Source: Streptomyces netropsis (GTDB taxonomy: Bacteria > Actinomycetota > Actinomycetes > Streptomycetales > Streptomycetaceae). From it: DNA of 64,000 nt. The notes below the pieces were generated by a model that worked only from the letters and a program-made list of their open reading frames with translations, did no database searches and was not told the DNA's origin. The position numbers were made by a program, and so were the translations under genes. The stretch covers positions 682,001-746,000 of the forward strand of contig NZ_JACHJG010000003.1 in assembly GCF_014203545.1 (NCBI RefSeq). Direction: 5' to 3'. Shown piece by piece: positions 62,522 through 64,000 of this stretch; within the stretch, counting starts at the first letter, position 1; each line of letters begins with the position of its first letter.

Positions 62522-63529
62522 ATGTATCCGTGCGGTCACTGCCGCGCTGTCGCCGTCGGTCCGGACGGCCGCTGCGCGGCGTGCGGCTCGTACCAGCAGG
62601 CGCCGCCGATGGGCGTGCCGGCCCCGCCGTACCCGTACGCCGGGGCGCTGCCCGTCGGTGGCGTGGACCTGCGCCGCGGGGTGCGCATCGCGCTGACCGT
62701 GCTGCTGTGGGTGAACGTGCCGATGCTGCTGCTGGTCATCGGCGCGCGCGGCAGGCACCGGGCGGCGTTGCAGGACTTCCTCGACTCGGGCCTGTCGCTG
62801 TCGGCCGCGCGCGAGGTCGACGACGCGGAGGCCTTCGCCGTCGGGGTGGACTTCCTGTACCTGCTGCTGATCGCCGCCACGGCGGTGCTCTGGGTGATCT
62901 GGTTCCGGCGGGCGCGGCTCAACGCGGAGTACTTCGCACCGGGCACGCACCGCTTCGGCGCCGGCTGGGCGGCGGGCGCGTGGTTCACGCCGGTCGTCAA
63001 CCTCTGGTTCCCCAAGCAGATCGCCAACGACATCTACCGGGCGAGCTCCCCGGCGGGCCCGCACAACGTCCGCAAGGGGCTGCTCAACTCCTGGTGGACC
63101 CTGTGGGTCACGGGCATGGCGTTCAGCCTCGTCGGGTCGGCCACCTACTCGGGCGCCGACGTGAAGATCCGGGCCCGGGGCTACGACGCCTCCGCGGTCG
63201 AGGACGACATCCACACCCTGATGACGGGCGTCTCCTTCACCGTCTTCTCCCGGCTGCTGTTCCTCGTCGCCGCGGTACTCGCGGCGCTCCTCGTGGGGCA
63301 GCTGACGAAGATGCAGGAGCAGCGCGCGATGGCGGGCCCGCAGGCCGGGTTCCCCCAGCCCGGCTACCCGCAGCCGGGATACCCGCAGGCCGGTTTCGCG
63401 CAGCCCGGACATCCCCAGGCCGGTTTCCCCGGATACCCGCCCGCACAGCCCGGTCCGCAGCCCGGTTCCCCGTACGGCCCCGGCGGCCCTGCGCAGAATC
63501 CTTTCGGCAGCGGTCCGGCGGGCTACTGA
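62522..63529 (+). CDS. DUF4328 membrane protein with zinc ribbon
   Basis: The 335-residue protein starts with a four-cysteine ribbon (CGHC and CAAC), then three to four membrane helices of the DUF4328 type (FAPGTHRFGAGWAAGAWFTP; WTLWVTGMAFS), and a C-terminal tail of QPGYPQAGF repeats. The role of DUF4328 is unknown. ATG 62522 fits the start. It is followed closely by an ECF sigma gene. Confidence 0.82.
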   Translation: MYPCGHCRAVAVGPDGRCAACGSYQQAPPMGVPAPPYPYAGALPVGGVDLRRGVRIALTVLLWVNVPMLLLVIGARGRHRAALQDFLDSGLSLSAAREVDDAEAFAVGVDFLYLLLIAATAVLWVIWFRRARLNAEYFAPGTHRFGAGWAAGAWFTPVVNLWFPKQIANDIYRASSPAGPHNVRKGLLNSWWTLWVTGMAFSLVGSATYSGADVKIRARGYDASAVEDDIHTLMTGVSFTVFSRLLFLVAAVLAALLVGQLTKMQEQRAMAGPQAGFPQPGYPQPGYPQAGFAQPGHPQAGFPGYPPAQPGPQPGSPYGPGGPAQNPFGSGPAGY

Positions 63530-63563
63530 AGTTCGGTTTTCGTCAGTGGGGCAGGATGAGGGC

Positions 63564-64000
63564 GTGCAGGGGGACGACGCTGAGCTGACCGTCGCGGTGT
63601 GTGCGGCGCAGAACGGGGACGAGACGGCTTTCCGTACCGTCTACCGGTCCGTGCACCCCAGGCTGCTCGGATACGTGCGATCGCTCGTCGGTGACGCGGA
63701 CGCCGAGGACGTGGCGTCCGAGGCGTGGTTGCAGATAGCCCGGGACCTCGCCCGGTTCTCCGGGGACGCCGACCGCTTCCGCGGCTGGGCGGCCCGGATC
63801 GCCCGCAACCGCGCGCTGGACCACATCCGGATGCGCGGGCGGCGCCCGGCCGTCGGCGGCGACGAGAGCGAGCTCGCGAGCCGCCCCGCCGACGCGGACA
63901 CCGCGGGCGAGGCCCTGGAGTCCCTCGGCACCGGCCGTACCCTCGCCCTGATCGCCCAGCTCCCGCAGGACCAGGCCGAGGCCGTCGTGCTGCGCGTCGT
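63564..64000 (+). CDS. ECF-type RNA polymerase sigma factor, N-terminal part
   Basis: The right edge cuts this gene; about 145 codons are visible. Region 2 is clear (DAEDVASEAWLQIARDLARF; GWAARIARNRALDHIR), and region 4 begins at LAQLPQDQAEAVVLRVV. GTG 63564 has an AGGA site nine bases before; GTG 63546 is an in-frame alternative. The gene continues beyond the window. Confidence 0.85.
   Translation, partial: MQGDDAELTVAVCAAQNGDETAFRTVYRSVHPRLLGYVRSLVGDADAEDVASEAWLQIARDLARFSGDADRFRGWAARIARNRALDHIRMRGRRPAVGGDESELASRPADADTAGEALESLGTGRTLALIAQLPQDQAEAVVLRV

Noticed and set aside
63543..63824. Minus-strand frame over the sigma factor
   Set aside because: The plus frame carries sigma region 2 motifs.

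Overview
This window is Streptomyces chromosome. The GC content is very high, long spurious open frames run opposite most genes, GTG starts and ATGA/GTGA/TGATG start-stop overlaps are common, and gene content matches the S. coelicolor core (from memory: the afsQ, add/deoA, sialic-acid-like, dacC, SCO4848-family and sdhCDAB neighbourhoods). I recognised 59 protein genes, two of them cut by the window ends. I saw no rRNA, tRNA, CRISPR array or insertion sequence.

Layout. 1-3.2 kb: an AfsQ1/AfsQ2-type two-component system (regulator truncated at the left edge), its lipoprotein and a VanZ-like membrane protein. 3.3-9.7 kb: PspC, a small secreted protein, adenosine deaminase, an alpha/beta-fold protein without a nucleophile serine, a LysR/MFS divergent pair and an AraC-type regulator. 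9.8-17 kb: a nucleoside uptake and salvage block (thymidine phosphorylase, cytidine deaminase, two permeases, ATPase, BMP-type binding lipoprotein). Copies of the palindrome CTACGCGCGTAG lie before adenosine deaminase, the ATPase operon and (degenerate) the binding protein, suggesting one regulon. 17-18.3 kb: an M20 amidohydrolase.

18.3-27.1 kb: a nonulosonic (sialic/Kdn-like) acid cell-surface polymer cluster made of two divergent operons. The leftward arm carries a GT52-like transferase, NeuB, a NeuA fused to a HAD phosphatase, and another glycosyltransferase-like protein. The rightward arm carries a GT2 transferase, a polysialyltransferase-family protein and an acyltransferase.

27-46 kb looks more accessory: TetR with an FAD monooxygenase, a gluconate system (gntP, gntK, gntR), an amidase, a secreted tail-specific-type peptidase, an Rhs/YD-repeat polymorphic toxin cassette with WXG-type N-terminus and a low-GC toxin/immunity end, a protein phosphatase, a MepB-like protein, a PLAT plus four-repeat hemopexin protein, and ornithine aminotransferase.

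46-64 kb returns to core genes: trpS, a 2H phosphoesterase, YihY, D-Ala-D-Ala carboxypeptidase, an SCO4848-type membrane protein, a peptide-type binding lipoprotein containing two TTA (bldA) codons, a MerR/hydrolase pair, sdhCDAB, an OHCU decarboxylase apparently starting at CTG, a GH20 hexosaminidase lipoprotein, a GT4 glycosyltransferase, a DUF4328 membrane protein and a truncated ECF sigma factor at the right edge.

Most promising for follow-up: the shared nucleoside palindrome, the Rhs toxin cassette, the polymer cluster with its unusual NeuB and NeuA, and the PLAT-hemopexin protein.
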